Shown here one piece after another: positions 44,449 to 53,534 of a DNA stretch of 64,000 nt (the first letter of the stretch is position 1; each line of letters opens with the position of its first letter). Origin of the DNA: Rhodopseudomonas infernalis (GTDB lineage Bacteria > Pseudomonadota > Alphaproteobacteria > Rhizobiales > Xanthobacteraceae); NCBI RefSeq assembly GCF_022271405.1, contig NZ_JAJNAL010000022.1:24761-88760 (forward strand), in the 5' to 3' direction. Below the pieces are notes generated by a model. That model saw only the letters and a program-made list of their open reading frames with translations, ran no database searches and was not told the origin of the DNA. Position numbers and translations under genes: made by a program.

Positions 44449-47088
44449 TCAGTGTTGCAGCATACGTTCGTCGTCGCGTCGCGGTGGCGCGATGTGGGTT
44501 GCCGGATGGCTCGATGGGCTTTGCGCCGTGCAGTCGAGTCGCCGGGCCATCGCGTTGGCTCGTCTGGCGGTGTAGTCCAGCAGCCAGTTCTCGAGTTCGT
44601 AAGGGTGCAGCGCCGGCGCATACAGAAAGCCCTGCACCACATCGCAGCCCAGGTCCGTCAACAGCGCGAGTTGACCTTCGGTCTCGACGCCCTCGGCCAC
44701 CACGGTGAGCTGCAAGCTTTGGCCGACGCGGACCACCGTCGTGACGATCGCCCGCGCATTGGCGTCGCTTTCGATGTCGCGCATGAAGCCGCGGTCGATC
44801 TTCAGTTCGCGGATCGGCAGCTGCGTCAGTCGGCTGAGGCTGGAATAGCCGGTGCCGAAATCGTCGAGCGACAGGCCGACGCCGAGCGCGCGCAGCGCGT
44901 TCATCGTCTCGATCGCCTGCGGCCGCTCGTTCTGCACGACACTTTCGGTCACCTCCAGCATCAGGACCTCCGGCGCCAACCGGTATTCGGCGAGGATGTC
45001 GGCGACGATGGTGGAGAGGTCGGGTTTCTGGAAATTGGTCGGTGACATGTTGACCGAGACGTAGGGGACGTCGACTCCCTGATTGCGCCACAGCACCATC
45101 TGCCGGCACGCGGCCCGGATCGACCACATCGCTATCTGCTCGATCAGGCCGCAATCTTCTGCGAGCGGAATGAATTTGGCCGGCGAGATCTCGCCGAGCA
45201 GTGGATCACACCATCGCGCCAGCGCTTCGACGCCGTGGATCGCACCGTCCACGGTGCGGATCTGGGGCTGATAGCGAAGCTCCAGCCCCTCATTGGCGAC
45301 GGCGAGACGCAGCGCGGCGCTGTAGGCCATGCGTTCTTCGGCGAGGCCGTTCATCTCGGCGCTGAAGAATCGCCAGGTCGCGCGGCCGGCACGCTTGGCT
45401 TGGTACATCGCGGTGTCGGCCTGACGGATCAGCGTGTCGATTTCAGCGGCGTGTTCGGGATACAGGCTGATGCCGATGCTCGCCGACATCGGGACTTGGC
45501 GCGTGCCGATGCCCAGCGGCTGGGTCAAGGCTGCGGAGATCCGTGCGGCGAGCTCGCCTGCTTCAGCGGCGTCGCGTCCAGGCATCACGATGACGAATTC
45601 GTCGCCGCCGAGCCGGCCGAGCCTATCGTTCGGCCCGAGCTGCGCCCGCAGGCGCTGCGCGAATTCGACAAGGAACTCGTCACCGGCTGAATGGCCGAGC
45701 GTGTCGTTGACGTCCTTGAAATTGTCGACGTCGAGGAACGCCAGCGCGACGTGGTCGCCCGGTCCGCACGAGCCGGTCGCGGCGGAGATCAGGTCGCGCA
45801 GCCGGGCGCGATTGGGTAGGCCGGTGAGCATGTCCTGATAGGCCAGCCGCTCGATCTGCGCGCGAGACTCCTTGCGCTCGATCGCGAGCGCGCCGAGATC
45901 GACGCAGGCGTCGATAATCTGGCGATGCCAGCGGCTCGGCGCGCGGCATTCGCGGAAATAGAATGCGAAGGTGCCGATCACGCGGCCGTCCTTGGACTTG
46001 ATTGGCGATGACCAGCAGGCGCGCAAGCCGACGGCGAGAGCCAGTTCCTTGTAGGGCTGCCAGGTGGCATCATTGTCGATATCCATCGCGAGCATCGGCC
46101 TGCCATAGTAAGCGGCTGATCCGCAGGAGCCGACCATTGGGCCGATGGCGATCCCATCCAAGGCCTGCGAGTAGTCCGCCGGGAGGCTCGGACCGCCGAG
46201 CGGGCGGATCAGCCCGGCCCCGTCGATGTGCAGCAGCGAGGACACCACATCCGGCGCAATCGCTTCGACCAGCCTGCACAGACGGTCGGCGATCTCGGTG
46301 ATCGGAAGTTCGTCGGCCAGCAGGGCCAGCGTCAGCTGCTGCAAAGAGCGCAACTGCTTTGTTTCGGAAATGTCGGTCAGCAGCGCGAACATGTAATCCG
46401 ACTTGCCGCTGCCGCTGCGGAGCGCTTTGATGTCGGCCGAGATCCAGATCTCCTCGCCATTCTTATCGTAGGACAGGATCTCCTGCTCGCCACCGCCGGT
46501 GTCGCGCAGCGCGCGGCGCAGGCCGGCGAGCGAGCGGCGGTTGGTGTAGCGGCCGGCCAGCAGCTCGGTCGGGCGATGGCCTTTGGCCTGGCGCGGCGTG
46601 TAGCCGAACATCCTGGTGAAGGCAGGGTTGGTGTAGATGATGTTCTGCTCGGCGTCGGTCACAAACACGGCGCGGTTGGTCCGGTCGGTGATCGACCTGA
46701 GCATCGCGATGCTCTCGGGCAGCTCGACGTCGAGCGCGATCTCGCGCGCGCGGGCAATGGTGTAGGGCACACCGGCTATCTCGGCGCGGAACATCGACAG
46801 CGCCGCGGGCGTGAAGTTACCCTGACCGTTCATGATGCCGATTTCGCAATGAATGCTGCCGCCCCCGATCAATCCTGGGGATTCTGGACGACGTAGTTGA
46901 TCGATGCCCAGACAGCTCACGGGACGGCCCAGCACGGCCGCGCGATCGCGAGTCCACAGCGCCTCTGCTGCAGCGTTGAAGTAGGTCACACGCTGATCGG
47001 CATCGATGATCACCACCGCTTCGGGAGCCTTGTCCAGAGCGAGCAACCTGATCTCTGTGTCTTCGATCGTGAGGTCGTCTCTGTGCAT
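44449..47088 (-). CDS. PAS-PAS-GAF-GGDEF-EAL cyclic-di-GMP enzyme, DosP-like
   Basis: 879 residues, no membrane segments. Order: PAS 1 (~15-125, VVIIDADQRVTYFNAAAEALW), PAS 2 (~135-255, VFVTDAEQNIIYTNPAFTRMFGY), a GAF domain (~265-415), a GGDEF domain with an intact GGDEF at 493-497, and an EAL domain with EALARW (~621), DDFGTGYSSLS and VVAEGVETEGQ. Both catalytic domains look competent, so it could make and break cyclic-di-GMP. Architecture and text match the E. coli oxygen sensor DosP, but the region of PAS 1 that holds DosP's haem histidine does not show it clearly. A frayed C-terminal tail (~40 residues) is Arg/His-rich. Confidence 0.92.
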   Translation of the reverse strand: MHRDDLTIEDTEIRLLALDKAPEAVVIIDADQRVTYFNAAAEALWTRDRAAVLGRPVSCLGIDQLRRPESPGLIGGGSIHCEIGIMNGQGNFTPAALSMFRAEIAGVPYTIARAREIALDVELPESIAMLRSITDRTNRAVFVTDAEQNIIYTNPAFTRMFGYTPRQAKGHRPTELLAGRYTNRRSLAGLRRALRDTGGGEQEILSYDKNGEEIWISADIKALRSGSGKSDYMFALLTDISETKQLRSLQQLTLALLADELPITEIADRLCRLVEAIAPDVVSSLLHIDGAGLIRPLGGPSLPADYSQALDGIAIGPMVGSCGSAAYYGRPMLAMDIDNDATWQPYKELALAVGLRACWSSPIKSKDGRVIGTFAFYFRECRAPSRWHRQIIDACVDLGALAIERKESRAQIERLAYQDMLTGLPNRARLRDLISAATGSCGPGDHVALAFLDVDNFKDVNDTLGHSAGDEFLVEFAQRLRAQLGPNDRLGRLGGDEFVIVMPGRDAAEAGELAARISAALTQPLGIGTRQVPMSASIGISLYPEHAAEIDTLIRQADTAMYQAKRAGRATWRFFSAEMNGLAEERMAYSAALRLAVANEGLELRYQPQIRTVDGAIHGVEALARWCDPLLGEISPAKFIPLAEDCGLIEQIAMWSIRAACRQMVLWRNQGVDVPYVSVNMSPTNFQKPDLSTIVADILAEYRLAPEVLMLEVTESVVQNERPQAIETMNALRALGVGLSLDDFGTGYSSLSRLTQLPIRELKIDRGFMRDIESDANARAIVTTVVRVGQSLQLTVVAEGVETEGQLALLTDLGCDVVQGFLYAPALHPYELENWLLDYTARRANAMARRLDCTAQSPSSHPATHIAPPRRDDERMLQH

Positions 47089-47099
47089 GGCTCCTCAAA

Positions 47100-47143
47100 G
47101 CTTCGGAATAGCCGTGTTCCGATTGATATTCGAATTCCGAAGC
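47100..47143. promoter_or_regulatory. inverted repeat upstream of the GGDEF-EAL gene
   Basis: GCTTCGGAA (47100-47108) and TTCCGAAGC (47135-47143) are exact 9-base inverted arms, 26 bases apart, beginning 12 bases upstream of the start codon at 47088. It could be an operator or a leader hairpin. The remaining bases to 47354 hold no gene. Confidence 0.35.
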
Positions 47144-47354
47144 AATGTGGGGCGAAGGAATGATCAAACCGTTGGTTCGGTCCGCCGCTATCGGGGAGGC
47201 CGGTTTCATCCTTAGCTTTCCGTTGTCTGACGCTCGCAAAATCCGCGCAGGCTGTGGCGATCTGGAACAATTCGAGCGGGCGGACGATCACTTGGAACCG
47301 GCGTCGATCGATCAGACCAGGTGAATTACCAGATGCTCGCGGTCGTAGCGCTTG

Positions 47355-48092
47355 TCAGGTGCGCGCGACCTGTACCGGCACCACCGGCCCGAAGATCTCG
47401 GTAAACGCCGCTCTTAGCGCGATGTCGACGTCGGGCATCGTCACCGGCAAGCCGAGATCGACCAGACTGGTGACGCCGTAGCGGGGATCGCTGATGCCGC
47501 AAGGGACGATCGCCTGGAAGTGGCTGAGATCGGGTTCGACATTGATGGCGATGCCGTGCAGCGACACCCAGCGCTTCAGCCGGACGCCGATCGCGGCGAT
47601 CTTGTCCTCGAAGCCGGCGCCCTTGTCGGGCCGCGCCACCCAGACGCCGACCCGGTCCTCGCGCCGCTCGCCGCGGACGTTGAAGGCGCCGAGTGTCGCG
47701 ATGATCAGCTGCTCCAGCGCCGCCACATAGGCGCGGACATCCGGCCGCCGCCGCTTCAGGTCGAGCATGATGTAAGCCACCCGCTGGCCGGGGCCGTGAT
47801 AGGTGAGCTGGCCGCCGCGCCCGGTGGCGAACATCGGGAATCGCGGGTCGAGCAGGTCGGTCGGCTGGCCGCTGGTGCCGGATGTGTACAGCGGCGGGTG
47901 CTCCAGCAGCCAGACCAGCTCGGACGATTCGCCGGCCGCGATCGCAGCGGCGCGCGATTCCATGGTCGCGACCGCCTCCGGATAGGGAATCGGGCCCTCC
48001 GAGATCAGCCATTCGGCCGGCGGACTGCCGGGGACGGGGGCAAAGCCGGCCAAATTCAGCGTCTGGCGCGGATGAACGGGCGCGTTAATCAT
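47355..48092 (-). CDS. lipB: octanoyl-[acyl carrier protein]:protein N-octanoyltransferase
   Basis: 245 residues. LipB signature intact: [16 protein letters not shown] (substrate-binding glycine/histidine motif), the catalytic lysine region [20 protein letters not shown], and the catalytic cysteine in [11 protein letters not shown]. It transfers octanoate from ACP to lipoyl domains, the first step of lipoate assembly. Length is normal for alphaproteobacteria. It is divergent from the FliN gene with 58 bases between them. Confidence 0.95.
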   Translation of the reverse strand: MINAPVHPRQTLNLAGFAPVPGSPPAEWLISEGPIPYPEAVATMESRAAAIAAGESSELVWLLEHPPLYTSGTSGQPTDLLDPRFPMFATGRGGQLTYHGPGQRVAYIMLDLKRRRPDVRAYVAALEQLIIATLGAFNVRGERREDRVGVWVARPDKGAGFEDKIAAIGVRLKRWVSLHGIAINVEPDLSHFQAIVPCGISDPRYGVTSLVDLGLPVTMPDVDIALRAAFTEIFGPVVPVQVART

Positions 48093-48150
48093 TGAATAAC
48101 CATACCGTGGTCAAGCTCGCGCAGTTCCACGCCTACCAGTCCGGGTTCCA

Positions 48151-48393
48151 GTGCCAACACTCGATAAAGTCTCGGTCGACCTCATGGTGGTGCTCGGCAC
48201 CACTTCGATGCCGATTCACCAGGTTTTGCGCCTCAGCCGCGGCGCCATCATCGAACTGGACGCCACCGAGGCGGACGAGGTCAAGATCCTCGCCAATAAC
48301 ATGCCGATTGCCAGCGGTGTTGTGCTGGTGGATCGCAACCGCATCGCGGTCGAAGTCAAACAGATGTTGACGCGATCGCCAGATCGCCGATGA
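48151..48393 (+). CDS. FliN/SpoA-domain protein (flagellar motor switch type)
   Basis: 80 residues from a GTG start. The whole chain is a SpoA domain: VSVDLMVVLGTTSMPIHQVL, then RGAIIELDATEADEVKI, then VDRNRIAVEV, the usual order in FliN. FliN forms the lower ring of the flagellar switch. No other flagellar gene is in the window and the protein lacks the N-terminal extension many FliNs have, so it is an orphan copy; it could serve a flagellar system encoded elsewhere or a secretion apparatus. Confidence 0.88.
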   Translation: MPTLDKVSVDLMVVLGTTSMPIHQVLRLSRGAIIELDATEADEVKILANNMPIASGVVLVDRNRIAVEVKQMLTRSPDRR

Positions 48394-48471
48394 CGGCCTT
48401 GTACCCCCTTCATTGATTTGTTAAATGGGCGCCGTCGATCCGGTCGGGCGCCCAGCCCAGACTGATCCCAA

Positions 48472-48556
48472 GCGCTCGTGGCGGAATTGGTAGACGCGCT
48501 GCCTTGAGGTGGCAGTGAGTAAAATCGTGGGGGTTCGAGTCCCTCCGAGCGCACCA
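48472..48556 (+). tRNA. tRNA-Leu (anticodon GAG)
   Basis: Complete 85-base class II tRNA: acceptor GCGCTCG / CGAGCGC, D-arm TGGCGGAATTGGTAGACGCG, anticodon stem CTGCC / GGCAG around TTGAGGT (anticodon GAG), long variable arm, T-loop TTCGAGT, discriminator A and encoded CCA (48554-48556). It reads CTC and CTT codons. Confidence 0.97.
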
Positions 48557-49074
48557 AGAATTAGAGGCCAGTCTGCGGCCTTCTCAAGTTTCCCTCGGTT
48601 TACGGCGGAATTTGGCGGCCTCCGGGCCAAATCCTTCAAATTGGTGTCGAGAGGCTGCGCCGCGCATGTCGCGCGGTGGCGTCCGCAAGGGCACGCGGGT
48701 CCTGGGCGCGCGATGATTCGCCGGGTGGCGAGGGGCGTTCCGGTGGCGACCGAGGCTAGGCGACGGCAACAGCGATTCGCCTCGCACCCTGCTGACCGAG
48801 TACGCCGCCTGTCCTGGCGGAGTCGGTCGTTGTCTCCGATGCGCGTGTTCAGCCGGTCTGCGCGTTGGCGCGCGGATCGGAGTGTCCGTGCACCAAATCT
48901 GCGCGCGCTGCCCATCGATTAGCCTCTGTATGATTACCAATTCATCGGCGCGCAACAGCATTTCAATATGCAGATTTGCACATCGTGTTGCACAATTGGG
49001 CGTTTTCTCGAGGCGGCAATGCGCGATGATGAGCGCACGAACTTGCTGCCGATTAGTACGGATGTCGAAGCCCT
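48557..49074. other. gene-free stretch downstream of tRNA-Leu
   Basis: 518 bases with no convincing gene; the open frames across it overlap the tRNA or lack ribosome sites and family similarity. No integrase or duplicated tRNA end was seen. The last ~150 bases (from about 48920) are more AT-rich, including ATTTCAATATGCAGATTTGC, and should hold the promoter of the ABC operon starting at 49075. Confidence 0.5.
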
Positions 49075-49860
49075 ATGCGAAATCCCCTCTCGCAACTTAC
49101 TACCAAGCGACTGCGCCACGCGGGTGAACTCGCGTTCGGACCGATCGCTCTGTTCGTGGTGTGGTGGCTCGCCGCGCGCGGCGGATGGGTCAATAAGGAT
49201 CTGCTGCCGTTGCCGACCGACACGCTGCGCGACACCGCGATCAATCTGTGGTCGGGCAGCATGAGCAAGGACATCGTGCACACGATGGTGCGCGTCGGCT
49301 ATTCGATCGCCATCGCGATCGTTGCCGGCGTGCCGATCGGCATCGTGCTCGGCGCCAAGGCGTCGGTGTATCGCTCGGTCGAGTTCATCATCGACTTCTT
49401 CCGTTCGACGCCGGCGACCGCGATGTTTCCGCTGTTTCTGCTGCTGTTCGGCCTCGGCGACCTCGCCAAGATCGCGGTGGCGGCATTCGCGGCCTGGCTG
49501 GTGATCGTGTTCAACGTCGCCTACGGCGTGATGAACGCGCGGCAGACCCGCGTGCTCGCCGCGCGCTCGATGGGCGCTTCGTCGCTGCGGATCTTTCGCG
49601 ACGTGATCTTCTTCGAGACGCTGCCGCAGACCTTCGTCGGCCTGCGCACCGCGGTGTCGCTGGCGCTGGTGGTGATCATCGTCGCCGAGATGTTCATCGG
49701 CGCCACCGACGGCATGGGTCATCGCATCATCGATGCCCAGATCTCGTACTCGCTCACCGACATGTACGGCTCGATCCTGATCGCCGGCGCGCTCGGCTAC
49801 GGCCTCAACCTGGTGCTGCTGTTCCTCGAACGCTCGCTCATTCACTGGTCCGGCAAATAG
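49075..49860 (+). CDS. ABC transporter permease, nitrate/sulfonate/taurine type
   Basis: 261-residue inner-membrane permease of the BPD_transp_1 class (SsuC/TauC-like). Six hydrophobic segments are visible; the EAA coupling loop is AARSMGASSLRIFRDVIFFETLPQ with the conserved glycine. The ATG at 49075 is taken as the start. It is first in the order permease, binding protein, ATPase, then the double-nitrilase gene. The imported compound is likely a substrate of that hydrolase. Confidence 0.92.
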   Translation: MRNPLSQLTTKRLRHAGELAFGPIALFVVWWLAARGGWVNKDLLPLPTDTLRDTAINLWSGSMSKDIVHTMVRVGYSIAIAIVAGVPIGIVLGAKASVYRSVEFIIDFFRSTPATAMFPLFLLLFGLGDLAKIAVAAFAAWLVIVFNVAYGVMNARQTRVLAARSMGASSLRIFRDVIFFETLPQTFVGLRTAVSLALVVIIVAEMFIGATDGMGHRIIDAQISYSLTDMYGSILIAGALGYGLNLVLLFLERSLIHWSGK

Positions 49861-49895
49861 CCGCGACCGCCGCCATCCCAAAAGGAGAACTCGCG

Positions 49896-50891
49896 ATGAA
49901 GACATCCGTTCTGTGCGCCGCCGTCGTTGCCGCCGCCGTCTCGGCGACGGCCGGCCAAGCCTCCGCAGCCTGCGCCAAGATGGACAAGGTGTCGGCGGCG
50001 TGGCTGCCGATCATGCAGACCACCGCGTACTACGTCGCGCTCGACCAGAAGCTGTTCGAGAAGGCCTGCATCGAAATCGAATCCGCCAAGATGGAATCGC
50101 CGAACCAGATCATCGACGCGCTGATCGCCGGCCGCGCCGATTTCGGCCCGCCCGGAGCGGCGGCCGGCATCGCGATGATCGCGGAGTCGAAATTTCCCGG
50201 CAAGCTGAAGATCTTCGGGCTGCAGGGCGGCGGCATCAAAGTCGACCGCATCAATGACGGCCTGATCGTCAAGCCGGACAGCGAGATCAAGAGCTTCGCC
50301 GACCTCAAGGGCAAGACGCTCGGCCATGTGCCGGGCATCCAGTGGCGGACGATCTCGCGCCACATGGTGAAGGCCGCAGGCCTCGATCCCGACAAGGACG
50401 TCAAGCTGGTCGATCTCGCGGTCGCGATGCAGGTGCCCGCGGTGGTCGGCGGCACGGTCGACGCGACGCTGTCGCTGGAGCCGGTGGGCTCGATCGCGGT
50501 GGCGTCCGGCAAGGCCAAGCGGGCGATGACCAACCCGGTCGCCAGCGTGATCGCCGATCCGTTCTATTCGGGCGCCTCGGTGATGACCACGAAGTTCCTG
50601 ACCGAGCGTCCCGACGTCGCACGCCGCGTCGTCGCGGTGATTGATCAGGCGACCGACTTGGTGAACGCCGACTTCGCCAAGTACAAGGCCGTGTTGCCGG
50701 CCTATACGCCGATGAAGGCCGACCAGCTCGACCTGGTGGCGCAGCCGTATCTGCGCGGCTTCAAGGATCTCAACGACACCGACATCAAGTCGTATCAGGC
50801 GCTGGTCGACGTCTTCATCGCCGAGGGCGTGGTGCAGGGGCCGATCAACGTCCGCGACAAGATGCTGACCAAGGCGGATCTCGGCGAATGA
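49896..50891 (+). CDS. ABC transporter substrate-binding protein (SsuA/NMT1-like)
   Basis: 331 residues. Signal peptide MKTSVLCAAVVAAAVSATAG ending ASAA (cleavage about residue 24). The mature domain begins with a type II binding-protein pattern (VSAAWLPIMQTTAYYVALDQKLFEKACIEIE) and continues DALIAGRADFGPPG and FADLKGKTLGHVPGI. AAAAGGAG lies 9 bases before the ATG at 49896. Its TGA overlaps the ATPase start (ATGA). The family binds taurine, sulfonates, nitrate, pyrimidine precursors and aromatic compounds. Confidence 0.92.
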   Translation: MKTSVLCAAVVAAAVSATAGQASAACAKMDKVSAAWLPIMQTTAYYVALDQKLFEKACIEIESAKMESPNQIIDALIAGRADFGPPGAAAGIAMIAESKFPGKLKIFGLQGGGIKVDRINDGLIVKPDSEIKSFADLKGKTLGHVPGIQWRTISRHMVKAAGLDPDKDVKLVDLAVAMQVPAVVGGTVDATLSLEPVGSIAVASGKAKRAMTNPVASVIADPFYSGASVMTTKFLTERPDVARRVVAVIDQATDLVNADFAKYKAVLPAYTPMKADQLDLVAQPYLRGFKDLNDTDIKSYQALVDVFIAEGVVQGPINVRDKMLTKADLGE

Positions 50892-51724
50892 GCGCGAGCA
50901 GCGTCCTCCAATTGCGGCGGGAGCAGATGATCGATACGGCACCGATGCCCATCGCGCCGAAGCCTCCGCGGCAGGCGAAGATGACGATCCGCGGTCTGCG
51001 CAAGACCTTCAACGATGCCGTCGTCTATGACGGCTTCGACATGGATCTTCCGCTCGGCCAGTTCATCTCGGTGTTCGGCCCGAACGGCTGCGGCAAGAGC
51101 ACGCTGATCAACATGATCTCCGGGCTGATGCCGATGGACGCCGGCGAAGTGCTGTACGACGGCCAGCGCATCAGCGAGACGCGGATCTCCTACGTGTTTC
51201 AGAATTATCGCGAGGCGCTGTTTCCCTGGCTCAGGGCGATCGACAACATTCACTATCCGCTGAAGGTGATGGGCGTGCCGCGCGCCGAGCGCCGGCGCCG
51301 GATCGAGAAGCTGCTGGCCGAGTTCGAGATCCGCATCGATCTCAACGCCTATCCCTACACGCTGTCGGGTGGGCAGCAGCAGACGGTGTCGATCCTGCGG
51401 GCGCTGGTGACCGAGCCGGAGGTGCTGTTTCTCGACGAGCCGTTCTCGGCGCTCGACTACGAGATGACGATGTCGATGCGCGAACAGCTGCAGAAGATCT
51501 TCATGAAGACGAAGACCACGATGCTGCTGGTGTCGCACGATCTCGACGAGGCGATCGAGCAGGCCGACAAGCTGGTGCTGCTGACGCGGCGGCCCACCAA
51601 GGTCGCCGAGATCGTCGAGATCGACCTGCCTTGGCCGCGCGACCGCGCCGTCACCACCGGCGATGCGTTCATGGCGATCAAGCGTCACTGCCTCGATCGC
51701 TTCTGGCAGGAAGTGAAGAAATGA
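50888..51724 (+). CDS. ABC transporter ATP-binding protein (SsuB/TauB family)
   Basis: 278 residues with an N-terminal extension of ~30 residues before the ATPase domain. Motifs: Walker A GPNGCGKS, Q-loop VFQNYREALFPWL, signature LSGGQQQT, Walker B VLFLDEPFSALD and switch histidine LLVSHDLDEA. The final glutamine-arginine usual after the signature is Q-T here, a mild change. It overlaps the binding-protein gene by 4 bases and energises the permease encoded at 49075. Confidence 0.93.
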   Translation: MSASSVLQLRREQMIDTAPMPIAPKPPRQAKMTIRGLRKTFNDAVVYDGFDMDLPLGQFISVFGPNGCGKSTLINMISGLMPMDAGEVLYDGQRISETRISYVFQNYREALFPWLRAIDNIHYPLKVMGVPRAERRRRIEKLLAEFEIRIDLNAYPYTLSGGQQQTVSILRALVTEPEVLFLDEPFSALDYEMTMSMREQLQKIFMKTKTTMLLVSHDLDEAIEQADKLVLLTRRPTKVAEIVEIDLPWPRDRAVTTGDAFMAIKRHCLDRFWQEVKK

Positions 51725-51782
51725 CGAGCGCCGGCTGAGCCGGCCCGATCGACCAAAACCAAATCTGAATCTGGAGACTGAC

Positions 51783-53456
51783 ATGACGAAGCGCCGGTTT
51801 CGCGCCGCTGCGGTGCAGACACTCGCCAAGTTGGGCGATTTCGACTTCAACATTGCGCTGGCGACGGCCTACGTCGAGGACGCGGTCCGGCAGGGCGCCG
51901 AACTGATCGTGTTCCCTGAATGCATGGACACCGGCTATCTGTTCGACTCGCCCGAGCATTGCCGCGAACTCGCCGAGACCCTGACCGACGGTCCGTTCGT
52001 CAAGGCGCTCGCGGCGCTCAGCCGCAAGCACGGCGTCTACATCGCCAGCGGCATCACCGAATGGGATCCGGCGAAGCAGAAGATATTCAACACCGGCATC
52101 ATGTTCGACCGCAAGGGCGAGGTCGCCTGCCACTATCACAAGCAGTTCCTCGCGACACACGACCAGAACTGGTTCGCGTTCGGCGAGCGCGGCTGCCCGG
52201 TGGTCGACACTGATCTCGGCCGCATCGGCCTGTTGATCTGCTTCGACGGGCGCATCCCCGAGATCTTCCGCGCCATGACGATGCAGGGCGCCGAAGTGAT
52301 CGTCGACATGGCGAACTTCTTCGCGATGGACCAGGCCGACATGTGGGGGCCGGCGCGCTCTTACGAGAACGGCGTCTGGCTGGTGGCCGCCACCAAGGCC
52401 GGCTATGAGCGTTCGATCTACTATCCGGGCGGCAGCATGATCGTCGATCCGAAGGGGCGGGTGGTGTCGAAGGTGCCGTACGACACCCACGGCATGTCGA
52501 TCGCCACCATCGACCTCGACGAAGCCGCCGACAAGTCGATCTACACCGCCAACGACAAGATTGCCGACCGACGCCCCGAGACCTACGGCATCATGGCGCT
52601 GCCTTACGAGCAGACGCCGGTCTATGGCGTCGCCGATCGGCCGCTGATCCCGTCGAAATCGGTCACCAAGGTCGCCGCGGTGCAGATCCACGTCACGCCG
52701 GAGTGCAGCGTCGCGGACGTGCTCGACATGGTCGACCACACCGCCAAGCTTGGCGCCAAAGTGATCACGCTGCCCGAATACGCCTTCAGCGCGCACTACA
52801 TCCTGACGCCGGGCGAGGCGGTGGCTGCCGCCGATCAGGCTGCAGCGAACCTCGCTGCGGTGGCCAAGATCGCGGGACGCTATGGCTGCCTGATCGCGGC
52901 GCCGATCGTCGAGCGCGCCGCGGCGGGGCTTTACGTGACGACGGTGCTGATCGGGCCGGACGGCAAGGAGGTCGGCCGCTATCGCAAGACGCACCTGACG
53001 GCCGAAGAGCGGAAGTGGGCGGTCGCCGGCGTCGACTACCCGGTGTTCGACACCCCGTTCGGCCGCATCGGCGTGATGTCAGGCTATGACGCGGTGTTTC
53101 CGGAGAGCTCGCGCTGTCTCGCGATCGGCGCCGCCGATATCATCCTGTGGCCGGCAGCGCTGCGCGAGCCGTTCGAGCGCGAGCTCATCGCCGTGCCGCG
53201 CGCCGAGGACAACCGCGTGGCAGTCGTGCTCGCCAACCGGGTCGACAGCCCATATCCGGGCGGCAGCGTGGTGATCCCGCCGACAGGCTTCCCGCAGTGG
53301 GACATCAACATCGCGGCGCCGCGGGTGATGAAGCTCGGCGCGGTGATGCCCAAGCACATCGATCTGGCGGTCTGCCGCCAGAAGATGATGATCCCGAAGG
53401 TGGACATGTTTGCAAACCGCCTGGTGGAGACGTACGCTCCGATCGTCGCGGCGTAG
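51783..53456 (+). CDS. double-domain nitrilase-superfamily (carbon-nitrogen hydrolase) protein
   Basis: 557 residues made of two complete carbon-nitrogen hydrolase domains. Domain 1 (~5-275) has the full Glu-Lys-Cys triad: E46 in VFPECMD, K120 in YHKQFL, C153 in LLICFDGRIPE. Domain 2 (~295-540) keeps E332 in TLPEYAF and K402 in YRKTHL, but the catalytic position reads GVMSGYDAVFPE, with G434 in place of cysteine, so it should be inactive. Most family members have one domain of ~270-330 residues. It probably hydrolyses an amide, carbamoyl compound or nitrile imported by the ABC system encoded just upstream (58 bases). A hairpin follows the stop. Confidence 0.92.
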   Translation: MTKRRFRAAAVQTLAKLGDFDFNIALATAYVEDAVRQGAELIVFPECMDTGYLFDSPEHCRELAETLTDGPFVKALAALSRKHGVYIASGITEWDPAKQKIFNTGIMFDRKGEVACHYHKQFLATHDQNWFAFGERGCPVVDTDLGRIGLLICFDGRIPEIFRAMTMQGAEVIVDMANFFAMDQADMWGPARSYENGVWLVAATKAGYERSIYYPGGSMIVDPKGRVVSKVPYDTHGMSIATIDLDEAADKSIYTANDKIADRRPETYGIMALPYEQTPVYGVADRPLIPSKSVTKVAAVQIHVTPECSVADVLDMVDHTAKLGAKVITLPEYAFSAHYILTPGEAVAAADQAAANLAAVAKIAGRYGCLIAAPIVERAAAGLYVTTVLIGPDGKEVGRYRKTHLTAEERKWAVAGVDYPVFDTPFGRIGVMSGYDAVFPESSRCLAIGAADIILWPAALREPFERELIAVPRAEDNRVAVVLANRVDSPYPGGSVVIPPTGFPQWDINIAAPRVMKLGAVMPKHIDLAVCRQKMMIPKVDMFANRLVETYAPIVAA

Positions 53457-53489
53457 TCCCGTTCGGTGGCTGTCCGGACACAGACGGAA

Positions 53490-53511
53490 GGCCGGCGCAT
53501 CGGCGCCGGCC
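53490..53511 (+). terminator. hairpin after the double-nitrilase gene
   Basis: Perfect 9-bp stem GGCCGGCGC / GCGCCGGCC with the tetraloop ATCG, 33 bases after the stop, no T-run. It probably ends the ABC/nitrilase transcript and argues that the LysR coding region starts downstream of it. Confidence 0.6.
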
Positions 53512-53534
53512 GTGCCGGGGAGACGGCTGCGGGC

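Noticed and set aside
44449..47088. Haem-based oxygen sensor assignment for the DosP-like protein
   Set aside because: The haem-ligand histidine region of DosP is not clearly matched in PAS 1, so only the architecture is claimed.
48509..48922. Possible gene after tRNA-Leu (137 residues)
   Set aside because: It begins inside the tRNA gene and the translation is a typical tRNA-flank artefact with no recognisable domain.
48472..49074. Integrated element at tRNA-Leu
   Set aside because: No integrase, no duplicated tRNA 3' end and no phage-like genes were seen on either side.
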